From positions 1 through 64,000 of the forward strand of contig JBBHKE010001521.1 of the NCBI GenBank assembly GCA_037447655.1: a stretch of DNA of 64,000 nt, written 5' to 3'. The notes under the pieces are model-generated. The model saw only the letters and a list, made by a program, of their open reading frames with translations, made no database searches and was not told the origin of the DNA. This stretch comes from Zygnema cylindricum. Taxonomy: Eukaryota; Streptophyta; Zygnematophyceae; Zygnematales; Zygnemataceae. Shown piece after piece: positions 21,008-32,449 of this stretch. A program made the translations under genes and the position numbers. Positions within the stretch are counted from its first letter, which is position 1. Each line of letters begins with the position of its first letter.

Positions 21008-21200
21008 TTTGTTTTTTTTAAGTTGCATGCTCTCGGAGATGTAGAGAGAGAAGGCTATGGCTGCCTGTCTGTGAAGGACAGACAATTTAATTATGACAGA
21101 AATGAACTGATTCGCAGGAATTGAACCTGCGCCTGTGTACACAGAATAGCGCGTATCGGTTCCCTCGTCCTTAACCAATTGATGTAGATGTTTTAATACA
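21008..21200 (-). repeat. tRNA-like SINE or LTR relic
   Basis: On the minus strand the start (about 21190-21115) resembles a tRNA: a D-arm-like TCAATTGGTTAAGG and a perfect T-arm GCAGGTTCAATTCCTGC with a canonical B-box GGTTCAATTCC. The body follows with AGGCAGCCATAGCC, matching the AGGCAGCCATGGCT block of the copia LTRs, then an A-rich end (TTAAAAAAAAC). It could be a tRNA-derived SINE. However, flanking sequence also resembles the copia LTR after its tRNA-like module, so an old LTR relic is equally possible. The sequence between 21201 and 21539 is AT-rich with no gene. Confidence 0.5.
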
Positions 21201-21539
21201 TACACGTAGTGTGATAAAAATTTATTTGCATATTATATTTCACCGCTCATTTAACAGAAAGCATACAAACTGCGGTACATGTTCAATTCAATTTTTTTAA
21301 CATGTACGGATTTGTACGGAAAAAAATCATTAACGTTTTTTACGATTTTTTCAAATCGACCTCTCCAGTTTCTACGTATTGTACGCGCGTTCGAAACGTG
21401 CGTAAAATACGTTCTGAACAACTATGATGATATTCGAGCGTTTTTATCATTTAGTTTCATCGATGTTTCTACGTGGGTACGTTTTTTTATCTTGTACGAA
21501 GTTTATTTCGTTTCAATTGAACCTTAATTGAAGTGAGAT

Positions 21540-21835
21540 AGTATCTGCGCGCAGCAATTTATTTTACATGTGGTTGCCGCAGTTTTGTTACAGTAATATT
21601 TGACCGGCCGTGTGAAATGTTGTTTTTTATGACGGGCGTCGTTCGCAAGCGCGACACTTTTTTAACCGGTCGTTACAATATTTCGCTAGTCAAAGCTGTT
21701 CAACGGATTGACCATCAAGCATAATCTCAAAGGTACGTAACTTGTACTAATCTGTACTTAAAATGTACAATTTTTGAAAAGTTGACGCGACTGCCTGCGC
21801 GCAGCAAAAATTGTCGCTGCGATTAGCAATCCTCT
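21540..21835 (+). repeat. Third copy of the foldback arm sequence
   Basis: Repeats about 18470-18735 in the same orientation: GTGGTTGCCGCA, GCGACACTTTTTTAACC, then CTGCGCGCAGCAAAAATTGTC near the end. Both ends carry the palindrome CTGCGCGCAG. Confidence 0.55.
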
Positions 21836-22659
21836 ATATGTATACGTTCCAGGTTATAACGGTTCCAGGTGGGCGATCCTGACAAGTGGTGATCCTGGCC
21901 TCTTTCTAATGGCTCACTAGGTTAATAATTTATTACCGCGCATTTTGGGCAAAAAAAGTTGGCGGCCGAGATAATTGGTAGTTTGGGAGTTCCTTTGGAT
22001 GTGTTCACTTGTTGTCCCTCCAACACACGAGAACAAAAAGCAGCTAACTAGTACAGCCTCGTATTATGACAAATGCGAACACCCAACACTTAGAGAATTG
22101 GAAACACTTTAGACAGCAATATACCGCCACCTAATTGAAATCTTCGAGCTCGTACCCTTTTGAACACATGGCACACAATACAAAACTCTTAAATACTCGC
22201 CAAGATTCCGATGTCTAGAACGTGATGCAATAGATTGCACCAGAAAAGGGTGGCTTACCGTACTTTCACCACTCTCGGTTAACAACCATGCTCCTTACTC
22301 CCACTATTCATTTGTTATTAGCTGAATGCCATTAGTCATTTATTTCTTGTTTGGCAATACCCTTGACTTCGGGTACCCTTGTCCAAAATAGCCTTTAAGG
22401 TCCACTACTGAATGGTATAGCGCTCAATGGAGGTCATTTTGAAGGGTCTTTTCCACTGACGCCAAGGGAAACTATTATCTCTACTGTCAAACGTTTTCCA
22501 GTTGCATTCAACTGGCAAGCTAACCTGCTTCAAGATTTTCATCTGCACAGCACCGCTACAGTTGAGGTTTGAATGGGCGCCAGCATAACAACTTTTATGC
22601 CAAGGCGCCATATGTATTACAGCATTTTTTTGCAACAATGTTTTTTTTCAGAATTGCAC
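21836..22659. other. Unassigned intergenic stretch
   Basis: No gene supported. A 77-codon minus-strand frame (22405-22638) has no recognisable motif and no support from context. Confidence 0.4.
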
Positions 22660-23740
22660 CTACCGTCCGTCAAACATTCCGTTACAATTAGCTTGGTCCA
22701 TTTAGTCTAGGACTATTGTTAAGACATATAGGGTTTGATAGATATTTAAATAGTTTCAGGTAGGGGTTTCCATTTAACTGGATTACGGTATATAGGGCAT
22801 AAAAACAATTGTACTTTTAGTACCGGACGAAATAAATAGTACAAACATTTATTTCGACGGTTCGTTTAAAATGACGATGTAAATCGGACGGTTGTGGTTA
22901 GCGCCGACATCGCGGAAAGGACGATTTGGCAGTTTGCAGACGCCGCAACTCTAGATGACAAGTGGCAACATCATTCGGGCTTGCGAATTTCCGGAACGGA
23001 AGACAACAAATCTGACAAAGGTCGCACTATGGCAATGTCGTACAATGTACGTACAGAAAGTACTCCGGCACTTGTACTTTCTATACGGTACAGTTTTTTT
23101 TAGACGTGGCATGACCTAGAACCACGTGGAGAGATAATACTTGGCAGCATAAATTCCGGGAATTAAAAGAACGAGTCCGGATAAGACACGTGCTAGTTTT
23201 TGGCCATTTTGTACGATGGCCGTACAAAAGGTACACCGGCACCTGTACCTTTATGTACTTTACAATCTTGTCATTGGTTCGTACTTTAGTACTAGGGGGC
23301 TTAGAGAGGGGTTTTAGGACTTCGAATATTTTTGGTAGGTAGCTGCCACTCCCAAAGAGCACATTGTATAAATGGTAAACTTTGGCCAGCCATAACTATC
23401 AATTCAGTTGACCAATTTCAATGATTCTTTTTGCTGCGGACTCAAGGGAGTCCATGATACACAAGGGTCTAGTCGGTTAGAGGTTTTGCCTACCTGGGTG
23501 ACTGCATTTCTAAGGGAAAGTAAAAGTGGGTGAATGTGTCCAAATCTCATTTCTAACTTTGCATTCTGTTGTGGAACTAAGCACACAGAAAGTCTTATTT
23601 CACAAGGGTGAAGTTGTAATGGGGTTTTGATTGTCAAGGGGTTAATCATTTGGGTTTATATAAACTAAGAGTCTGCACTATCTAGATTAGCTTTTTTTTA
23701 TCTGCAAATTATGTGTGGCAATGGAGCCCATAGAATTTCA
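22660..23740 (+). repeat. Copia-3 5' LTR, truncated and mosaic
   Basis: Ends ...ATGGAGCCCATAGAATTTCA with the LTR-encoded Gag start (23721). The U3 core is present twice: a Copia-2-like version (about 22750-23097, with its own GTAC hairpin) followed by a Copia-5-like version (about 23100-23290, with another). The first about 250 bases of the LTR are missing. Confidence 0.6.
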
Positions 23741-24860
23741 CATGGGGACAACAATGTGTTCGAAAAGGGAAAGGAGACACCTCTTACTCTTGCCACGACA
23801 CTCGGAGCGGTGGCCTTGAAGACTGGAAAATGACATTCAAATGTGGGAGTACACCAACGTGAATGCCAGGCATTTCATTCTTTGGCACCTTACTCAAGCC
23901 TTGGTGACCTCTCATCATCACATCTTGAAGGCCAAGGAGTTGTGGATGACTTTAGTGGAGATCTATAGAGTTCGTTCCACTCAAGAGCTCTAGCTGGCTG
24001 AGCAAAGGCTGATCAGTTATACTTACAAAGGTTGGAAGATGTTAAACTACTGCAATGATCTCTCTTGTCTGTACATTGAGATGGAAAGAGTCGGATAGAC
24101 AAGCACTATGAAGATGAAAGTTAACACCCTCATCATGAAGTTTCCTGATGAGTATGAAAAAATAGTGTACCGAGTGCAAGAAATGGATGATATTTCTTAG
24201 AAGTGAAACACCGTGGTCCGAATGATACTCGTGTAGGAGAACACTATTGAGATCTGTAGAGGAGGAAAGAGCGTTCAAGCTCTAGCTGCCAGAACAGACC
24301 GGTGGAGGAAGGATCCAAAGAAGTCGTATTACATCTTCAAAGGGGAGAAGGACCAATCTGGAGGGTCTTTGCCATTTATGCAAAAAGACGAGACACTTCA
24401 TAGCTGATTGCATCAACCTATCTCAGCTGAGGCTTCATGAAAACCGTGGAGGGGGTACTTCCATAGGGAAAAAGAAAGCACTTGTGGTTACACGAGTGAA
24501 AAGAGAGACCTAGGAGGACGAGTATTTTTAGGAGGAGGATGGAGAGCTCCTTCTTGATGAGAATCTAGAGGAGAAAGATATCCCTCAGAAACAGAATTGT
24601 GCCCTTAGAGCCATTCAGGAAGCTCCAAAGGAGGGATGGATCATCGACTCAGGTGCATCCATGCATATATGTCGTGACAGGCACCTCTTCACTAAGCTAA
24701 GAAAGATCCTTACTCTACCAATAGAGTATAGGGATGGAGAGTAGATACCACAGATCTAGTGGGCTCGGTAGATCTAAAAGTCTTAGGGGAGGGTAAGACT
24801 TCTATTCTCACCTTTTCAGATGTGCTCTACATTCCTCAGCTAAGTAAAAATCTTGTGTCT
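23741..24860 (+). pseudogene. Copia-3 gag and protease (broken)
   Basis: Compared with Copia-5 about 200 bp after the LTR are deleted, including the primer site and the Val-Met-Gly-Pro-Pro start. The sequence joins at the point matching 60460. The Gag core is recognisable in several frames up to the zinc-knuckle area near 24370. The protease active site Trp-Ile-Ile-Asp-Ser-Gly-Ala is at about 24638-24661. Numerous stop codons replace Gln, Trp or Glu codons of the Copia-5 frame. Confidence 0.8.
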
Positions 24861-25790
24861 ACTTCTATATAGGATGACAAGGATTTTGATACCTTCACTA
24901 GAAAGGGAGTCTTTACAGCTAAGTATGGAGATAACACCTACTTCACAGCCAATAAGGGTAGCCAAGGAATGTTTAGGCTTAACCTAAGTAATGAAAAGAA
25001 GAGTGCTTACTATTGTGGTACCCTGAGTTTGATGATCTGGCATTAGCGGTTGGGACATGTGCATTTTGATAGGCTGAGGGAAATGAAGAAGCTGGGTGTA
25101 GTAGAAGGCATTCAGTTTGTGGAAAATAACATGGTGGAGGATTGTAGTGGATGTGCCCAAGGTAAGGCTCACATACTCCCCATTCCCAAAACTGCAACAT
25201 ATAGAGGTGAGAAAGTACTAGATCTGGTCCACATAGATATATGGGGACCAGCAAGAGTACCTTCGGTTGGGGGGAAGAGGTATATGCTTACAATTACTGA
25301 TGATTGTTCCAAATATTCCAGAGTCTACTTCTTAAAAACAAAGTCTGAAACACCAAAGTACTTTAAAGAATACAAAGTCTAGAGTGAGAAGTTGCACGGA
25401 ACCCCCATTAAACGAATAAGGAGTGATAATGGGGGGGAGTACACCTCTAACCAGTTTGAGGAATACCTGAGAGATGAGGGAGTTCAACATCATAAAACTA
25501 TACCAAATAATCCATAACAAAATGGGGTAGCTGAGAGGTTTAACCGGACTTTGGGAGATAGTGTATGCAGCATGTTGGTAGATAAGAAAATAGGATGAAG
25601 ATTTTGGGCAGAAGTCATGAACTGTGCTAACTACATTAAGAATAGAATCTTCACAATATTTGTTAAAGGATGACCCCTTATGAGAGATGGGCTGGAAGGA
25701 AACTGAATATTTCTCACTTGAAAGTATTCGGTAGTCAAGTTTACAGTCTTGACACAGATAAGAAAAACTGGAAACTAGATGCTAAAGGGA
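24861..25790 (+). pseudogene. Copia-3 integrase (broken)
   Basis: The segment 25050-25380 holds the GAG-pre-integrase end (Gly-His-Val-His-Phe-Asp), the Cys-x2-Cys-Ala-Gln-Gly-Lys zinc motif and the first catalytic Asp in His-Ile-Asp-Ile-Trp-Gly-Pro. The core continues with Arg-Ser-Asp-Asn-Gly-Gly-Glu-Tyr near 25422 and Asn-Gly-Val-Ala-Glu-Arg near 25530. Stops at 25381 and 25516 and a frameshift near 25670 interrupt it. The homologous part of Copia-5 (61771-62560) is intact. Confidence 0.85.
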
Positions 25791-25804
25791 AACCGTGATA
25801 TTTT

Positions 25805-27803
25805 GTGGGATATGATGACGATGTCAAAAGATACAGAGTCTATGACTTAGCTAAACAAGGTATCATTTTGGTAAAGCATCTAGTTGTCATGGATGAGGGG
25901 AAGTCTTTTGATCCCTTCAAATACACTAAGAAAATCAGAATCAGTTTTGAGTCCGAGAGTGAGGAGGACTTAGATCTTCCCAGAAGGGACACAAGTGAAA
26001 ACGTGATTGCAGATTCACAGGAGATCCAAGATGAGGAAGATGTACCGGAATCTCCTCATATTTCTACATACGCTGAGGAGAGAGAGGAAGAGGAGCTTGA
26101 ACCGACTTCCATGGATAGGGGAGTTGAAGAGACAATGTGGAGGAAACCAAGACTTCCCTCCATTCCAACTTCAAACTTTGAGGTAGGATGGAGGAGCAAC
26201 AAACGACTAGAAGAAAAACAGGCTGCTCACAAGGTAACAAAGCTATTTCACCAAGATGAGCCTCATTCATACTCGGAGGCAATGGACAGTCCGGAGAAAT
26301 ATAGATGGGTCAGAGCCATAAATGATGAGATGACTTCAATTATGGAGGTTAATACTTGGGAGTTGGTGGACTGTCCTCTAAACAAAAAACCTATCGAGTG
26401 CAAATGGGTATTGAAGTTAAAACTAAACCCAGATAATACCATTGAGAGATATAAGGCTCGGTTGGTAGCAAAGGGATTCACCCAAAAGAGGGGATAGATT
26501 ATGAGGAGACTTTTGCTCCGGTGGTTCGGTTCCCATCTGTACAGATTCTCCTTAGTCTAGCAGCAGCGGAAGACATGGAAATTCACCAGAAAGATATCAA
26601 GACCGCTTTCCTCAACGGTGAACTAGAGGAAGAAATCTTTATGAGATAACCAGAGGGGTTTATAGAGGAAGGAGAAGAGAGCAAAGTCTGCAGGCTTATA
26701 AAGTCTTTATATGACTGAAGCAGGCTCCCAGACAATGGAACAAGAAATTAGATGAGTTTCTCACCAGTCTGGGATATATTCGGAACAGTTCTGATAATTC
26801 TATTTATATGTTTGAGGATGAGAACGGAGTAATTTTTATTGCAATATATGTGGATGATTTGCCGGTGTTAGGTAAATCTTTGGAGAAGATCAATAAGTTA
26901 AAGAAAGATCTTAGAAGCAAAATTCACATGAAGGATTTAGGAGAGGGCTAAATATATTTTGGGGATTCAAATGGAAAGAGATAGAGGGAAGAGAATATTC
27001 AGACTTACTCAGAAGGAAGCAATCGGAAATATGCTTGAGAAATTTTAGATGGAAAAAACAAACAGTTGTACCACTCCCATGGACTTGAAGAAAGTAAGTG
27101 ATGGGAGTGTAGGAAGAGGAGTAATACTACTAGATGATTAGATGAGTCCAGAGGAGAGACAGTTTATGAAGTCTATTCCATACAGACAAGTTGTAGGAAG
27201 TTTGATTTATTTAATGAATTGTACTAGGCCGGACATAGCAACAGCAGTTGGAGTCCTTAGTAGGAGTCTTAATGACCCTAGGAAGAGAGACTGGGAGGCA
27301 GCTAAGAGAGTAATGAGATACCTCGTGGGAACTAGGGATTTATGGTTGCATTTGGGAGGGGAGCACACTCACATCACTACCTGGAGTGATGTCAGTTTTG
27401 GGGATGCACCTATGAGAAGATGCACTTCTGGACATGTGTTGTTTGTGGGGGAAGGTGCTTGCTGTTGGAGCAGCAAACAACAAAAGGTTGTTGCTAAGTC
27501 CACTATGGAGGCTGAATACATGGCCTCACGTTCTGCTATTAAAGAATTGATGTGGGCCAAGTCTTTGTTGCAAGAATTGGGGTATATGAAAAAGGGAGTG
27601 CATGAAGTGTTTTGTGATAATTAGGTTGCAATTGCAATTGCAACCAATCCTAAACATCATTTCAAAGCTAAACACATGGATATAAGGTTGAGTTTTGTGA
27701 GGGAAAAGGTAAAAAATAAAATTGTGAATCTGATGTACAAGGGTGATGGGGAAATGATTGTTGATATGATGACGAAACCTGTACCCTCTCCCAAGCTAAA
27801 ATA
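25805..27803 (+). pseudogene. Copia-3 reverse transcriptase and RNase H (broken)
   Basis: Opens with the acidic integrase-RT linker (25805-26250), then the RT start (Trp-Val-Leu-Lys-Leu-Lys-Leu-Asn-Pro-Asp) to a frame break at 26497. RT continues with Tyr-Val-Asp-Asp near 26847-26858 and several stops. RNase H is open from 27142 to 27624 with Ser-Thr-Met-Glu-Ala-Glu-Tyr near 27499-27519, and a stop replaces Gln at 27622. The C-terminal Met-Thr-Lys-Pro-Val-Pro-Ser-Pro follows near 27770. The whole parallels Copia-5. Confidence 0.87.
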
Positions 27804-28523
27804 ATGTAGAGAAAAATGTGGTTTTAAAGAGAAACTGAAATTAGACTACAAAATAAAGAGAGTGTTGAAATCAATAGATTTAGGGAAAGTATTTTCTAGG
27901 TCCTAATTAGTTGAGTTAGCTAAAAGAAAAAGCACAAGCAACCTGCCTCGACCTTCTCTCTCTAGCCCTCATACTTGTTGTAGTCACTGAAGGAGAGAGA
28001 GGGCGGTGGAGCCATGGCTGCCTTAGCTCCTTAGGCAGCGCTAAAGAGTGACCTAAGTCACTCTCAACCAAAAAGGTTGAGTCTTGCGGGACTCAAACCT
28101 CCGACCAGCAGGGCCAGGCGTAGCCGTCAGTCTTTACCAGTGTGTCGTAGTAGTCCGTTAGGATACATAGAGTGTGATAGCTATTTAAACAATAACAAGA
28201 GCATTAAATTGATTAACAGAATTACTATTAGACATTATAGAAACTAGTTGGATTTTTATAGTGCGTACGAAACAAATGTACCATATATTTGTTTTGAACG
28301 GCGAGCATTAAAAGCTGGTTTAGATCAAACGACCCGCATCATCGCCGAGATCCTAGATTAGCCGCCCTGGCGGTTTTCGGACGTAACATGACTTGGCGAC
28401 ACGTGGCAAAATATATTGGGGAAGCAAGAATCTCGGGGAGGATGAGGACGAGTCCAAAGGAGACATGCGTCCACTCCATGGACTTGTCGTACACAAGCCT
28501 TACATAAAGTACATCGGCCTTAG

Positions 28524-29856
28524 TGTTGTTTTTGAAGATTTACTTTCGTGCGTACGTGAAATTTGGTGCGCAAGCGACGTTTCGTGCGTATATGTTTACC
28601 TAATGTACTGTGGAGGTTTGAACAAATTTGCAGTTCGGGGGAGTAAGTGTACAAGTTGAATTAATGCGACGTAATGAACAAATTGAGTGGTACAGAATGC
28701 GCTGGGAAATGGTCGGGGGATCGCTAAGCGATCCGATATGAAATGTTTGAAATATTTGAATATGTACGTTGACGGTACGGAGCGTCTTATTTGGATTGCT
28801 GTACTTTATTTGCGACAGGCGGCATTTGTCACAAATGACGCGTACTTTTTATGTGACATGTCGCATTTAGTACAAATGACACGGTTACGGTACGGTTAGA
28901 TTTGGATAACATGACGTCGCTTCGTCAAGTGGATTTTGAGACCACGCGGCGCGACATCAACGGTGCCGAGCAAGAGGTACGGACGGTGGATATAGGCCGT
29001 CGTTGTTTTTCAAGTAGTGGAGACGCAAAATCGCGTCATTCACACAGCATATTTTGGACGTCCCGGATTGTTTGACGAAAATTGAGGAGTTTCGTTGGGT
29101 GACTTAGCATGACTCAACATACAATTTGGTGTCGGTGTAAATATTTGGAGTAACATTCTTTTGTCTTTTGCATCATTATAAATTAGTGTTGATTATGATG
29201 TTTATATTTAAGTGATCAATTAGGGTTTTGATAGTTTTATTTGTGTGTGTAGAATATCATACTTGTAGACAAGTGTACTCTTACGATTGCTTGACTCTCA
29301 GGTGTACGCTTACGATTAGTTTACTCTTACTAAAAGGTTATTATGCGTAAATAGGATTTAGTGACAGTAACGTAATTTACGTTGGTTATTTTGACACTTA
29401 GTGATTATTTGACAGCTCACAAGTGTATATATAGGAATGAGCTTGGTTAGAAATTAATAATCAATGCTGGTTATTAAAGTGGGGACCAAAGATGTAGTAT
29501 TTTAGGGTTGTCGATTAGGTCATGCACTTTGAATGATATAATGATTATTTGATTATACTTTGATTATACTTTTGTTTATGTGTAATGCATTTGTTTGTTA
29601 TTATTTATGTTATTTTATATATGTTTGATATGCATTGTTTATGCATTTGTCTTAGGGTTTGCTTATATTGATTATTCCATCAAACCTTAGATGTTGTCCT
29701 AAGGTTTGTTTATGTTGATTTTTCCATCAAACATTAGTTGTTGTATGTCAAATGGAGGATGCATTTCAAATGATTGTTCATTGGCCTAGCTTCGCTTAGC
29801 TTTTTACATGATAGTTTAGGTGGCTTCTACGGTCTATTTTAGACAAAAGAACAACA
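28524..29856. repeat. Solo LTR S-i (TGTTG...CAACA family)
   Basis: 1333 bp, begins TGTTGTTTTTG and ends GAACAACA, with a perfect 5-bp target duplication cttag (28519-28523, 29857-29861). The first about 580 bases match S-ii and S-iii in inverse orientation; the rest is AT-rich and different. Contains GGATCGCTAAGCGATCC (28718-28734). No coding domain. Confidence 0.75.
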
Positions 29857-29932
29857 CTTAGTACCTTTCTGTAATGTACATTCTTGTGATTGGTTCGTAA
29901 ATCAATATATAGGGGTTGTGAGAGGGGAATAG

Positions 29933-30992
29933 TGTTGGTTTGAAGCATTTTCAGCCATGAATGTAGCCTCAGAAGCACCACAGACTACCGCAATGCAGCC
30001 TACATTGATTCCACTCTGAATTCTACAGAATTACCAAAACAAGCTGAAACTTCACAAAAAGATATTTTCTAGGCCACTTAGTATTTCCACAAATTTTCAT
30101 CTAAATATACTAACCAGAATTCCAGCATTACCCAGTCAAAGTTTCGGAAAAACAGCCTGCCAGAACTTTGATAAAACCGACCAACTTCACAATAAAGCCC
30201 TTAGCAAATCAGACGCACAATGGGTCTGCAAATCTGCCACAATGTTTCCAATACAAGGTGGAACACACATGCAAAATATTAGATAATTTTGCCGATAGAA
30301 CTGAGAGCAATTCTCAGATGAAATTCCCAAAAAAGAGCAGAAAAACAGTTTCTGTCCAAAAATTCCCCATGTAATAAGTCCTACAAATATACACTACAGC
30401 TTACTACTAACTGTACGGAGGCATACCAGCCGTACGTAATAAATCAACTACCTCAATTTAAGTGAGTGTACATGAGATCTACACTAATAATTAATACAAA
30501 GGTCAAAACATTGCTAAATATCTACAAGTCTTACGAATTCCGTCAAAGGAATCTAGACCGTCCAAAATAAATATCATGTGATGGACGCGATTTTGCGTCC
30601 CTCACCAAACTGACGGCGCCGCGGTCCGTAGCTCTTCTTTGGCACCCTTGATGTCATGAAGCATAATCACCAAAATCCACTTGGCGAAATGACATCACTC
30701 CATCCAAATTAGTCCGTACCGGCGGCGTACTTCTCCAAAAACATTCCAGATCGGATCGCTTCGCGATCCGCCGTACATTTACATATTCCTTCCCTTTCCT
30801 TACGTTTTGTTTGCGCCACTCAAATAATAGCGTACATCCCAAAACAATTAGTACCATTACTCCCCCAATTCCCAAAACAATTCGAACCTCCACATTAAAT
30901 CAAGATAGCATTAGAGTAGCGTACTGTACCCACGAAACATTGTGTACGCACGAAATGACACGCACGCACGAAACTAACTTTTCAAACTAACA
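29933..30992. repeat. Solo LTR S-ii
   Basis: 1060 bp, begins TGTTGGTTTG and ends AAACTAACA. Target duplication aatag/tatag (29928-29932, 30993-30997) has one mismatch. Homologous to S-iii along its length. Contains CGGATCGCTTCGCGATCCG (30752-30770). Confidence 0.75.
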
Positions 30993-31265
30993 TATAGGAC
31001 TTAGAGGATTGAGGAGGTAGCCGCCTCTCTCCTAACGAGATTGAATAAAAATTGGCATCTTTGCCACTTGATAATTAATCGCCTGGTTGGGCGTTTTGAG
31101 TGATTCATTTTGCTCTGGACTCAAGGGAGTCCAGACTGCACAGGGGTGCAGTCAAATTGTTTATTTGTCTGCTTAGGTGGCAGTTTCTCTAGTTAAAAGT
31201 GGGTTATGTAAAACTACCTAGAGACTTTCTCAATTTTGGTCCATAATGGGGGACACAGAATTGCA

Positions 31266-32449
31266 CTTACACATGTGCATGGAGGCACCGGAATCCACAA
31301 TCCAACCTCTTTCACCTTTGAAATCTCCAAAAGCACACTTCTGTTTTCGAGGAATTTTGACCTCGGTCTTTGCCTCCGACTCCTCATCCAGCAAGAGCTC
31401 ACCGTCCTCGTCCTCGGATTCCTCTTCGTGTACCTCACTCACAAGACCCTTTTTCTTTCCTCTTGGACGTCCACCAGTCTGCCCCTCCTTTAACCAAAGT
31501 TCGGTTAGCTTAGTGCACTCCGCCATATAGTGCCCTGGTTTGTTACAAAATTTACACAAACCCTTGAAGCCTTTGATCCAAACTCCTCGGTCTGATTTTT
31601 TTGCACCCCCTCTTCATAATTTTTGACCACTTTCCTAGAATCGTTGTTTCTCCAATCGGTCTCAACCGCTAAGGCTTGCCCACTCTTTCCTCCCCTTCGG
31701 ATCTCAATCGTGTTCTCCCGACAAAAATCATCCCTACCACTGAATTTTGTATCCATCTTCAATGTGGCAAGTCCTGCACATGGTTGAATATGTTCTCGAA
31801 CTCATCTGGTAACTTCATGAGCAAGCACTTAACCTTCATCTTTTCAGTTTCAACCTGTCCAGCACTCTTTAGCTCTATAAATAGTGTTGCAAGCTCATTA
31901 GAGAAATCTAACATCTTCCCCCCCTGTATACATATGTGTTAATTTTCTGAACAACCAACGGCAATTGCTGAATCGTACCACTTCGGTACATCTCTATGAG
32001 AGCCACCCAAAGATCAGATGCCCTCTCTACCTGTAAATGAGGAGATGCAAGCCCTTGAGTGAGATGACGGAGGATGAAGTGCTTTGCCGCCATATTGTTG
32101 TAGTCCTAGGTATAGGTATCATTCTCCTCATTCCTCGGAATAGGTGACATGAATGCCGAACCAATTGCTATCGGTGTGATCTCCTCTTTCTCCTTTCGTT
32201 TTTCCACCACCTCTCCTTCGTTTTTCTCATCCGTTGGAGATGGATCTGCATCTCTGGTGAATATGCTTCCTCCAAACTTTGAAGGACATCAAGAATGGAT
32301 GGGCGCCTCACCCGTCCACTCTCTATTTCCCAAAACCTTTTCTCACATAGAGCTCTTCTCATCATACTCTCCCAGTATATGAGGCCATTTCTATTAAAGA
32401 TGGGCACCCTAGATGGTTGGCCCGTATCCTGTAACTCTGAGACCTCCAT
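31266..32449 (-). pseudogene. Copia-4 gag to protease start (broken)
   Basis: Starts at 32449 in the LTR (Met-Glu-Val-Ser-Glu). Gag core parts lie at 32168-32429, 31908-32093 and 31505-31762. The zinc knuckle Cys-Lys-Phe-Cys-x4-His-x4-Cys is at about 31520-31556, followed by an acidic stretch and the protease active site Trp-Ile-Val-Asp-Ser-Gly-Ala-Ser near 31285. Homology ends at 31266. Frame changes separate the parts. Confidence 0.82.

Larger units (their letters stand above)
22660..31265 (+). mobile_element. Copia-3: degenerate copia element with two solo LTRs in its 3' LTR
   Basis: Order: chimeric and truncated 5' LTR (22660-23740), gag without its start and primer site, protease, integrase, RT, RNase H (to 27803), polypurine tract, 3' LTR starting at 27863. 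The 3' LTR is cut twice by solo LTRs (28524-29856 and 29933-30992); the remaining pieces total about 1000 bp, the usual length of this LTR class. Many stops and frameshifts. Its right end at 31265 abuts Copia-4 protease sequence, so it inserted into, or was joined to, Copia-4. Confidence 0.8.
27863..31265 (+). repeat. Copia-3 3' LTR in three pieces
   Basis: Pieces 27863-28523, 29862-29932 and 30998-31265 join in order to one LTR of about 1000 bp. It carries the AGCCATGGCT block (about 28011-28020) and a tRNA-like module (28077-28150, minus strand, B-box-like GGTTTGAGTCC). It ends ...ACACAGAATTGCA. Confidence 0.8.

Noticed and set aside
22405-22638. Host gene exon on the minus strand
   Set aside because: 77 codons, no recognisable motif, no splice context that I can defend, and located in a repeat-rich stretch.
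28393-28899. Small plus-strand frames with Cys/Tyr-rich products
   Set aside because: They fall in the Copia-3 3' LTR and solo LTR S-i; the coding potential is incidental.
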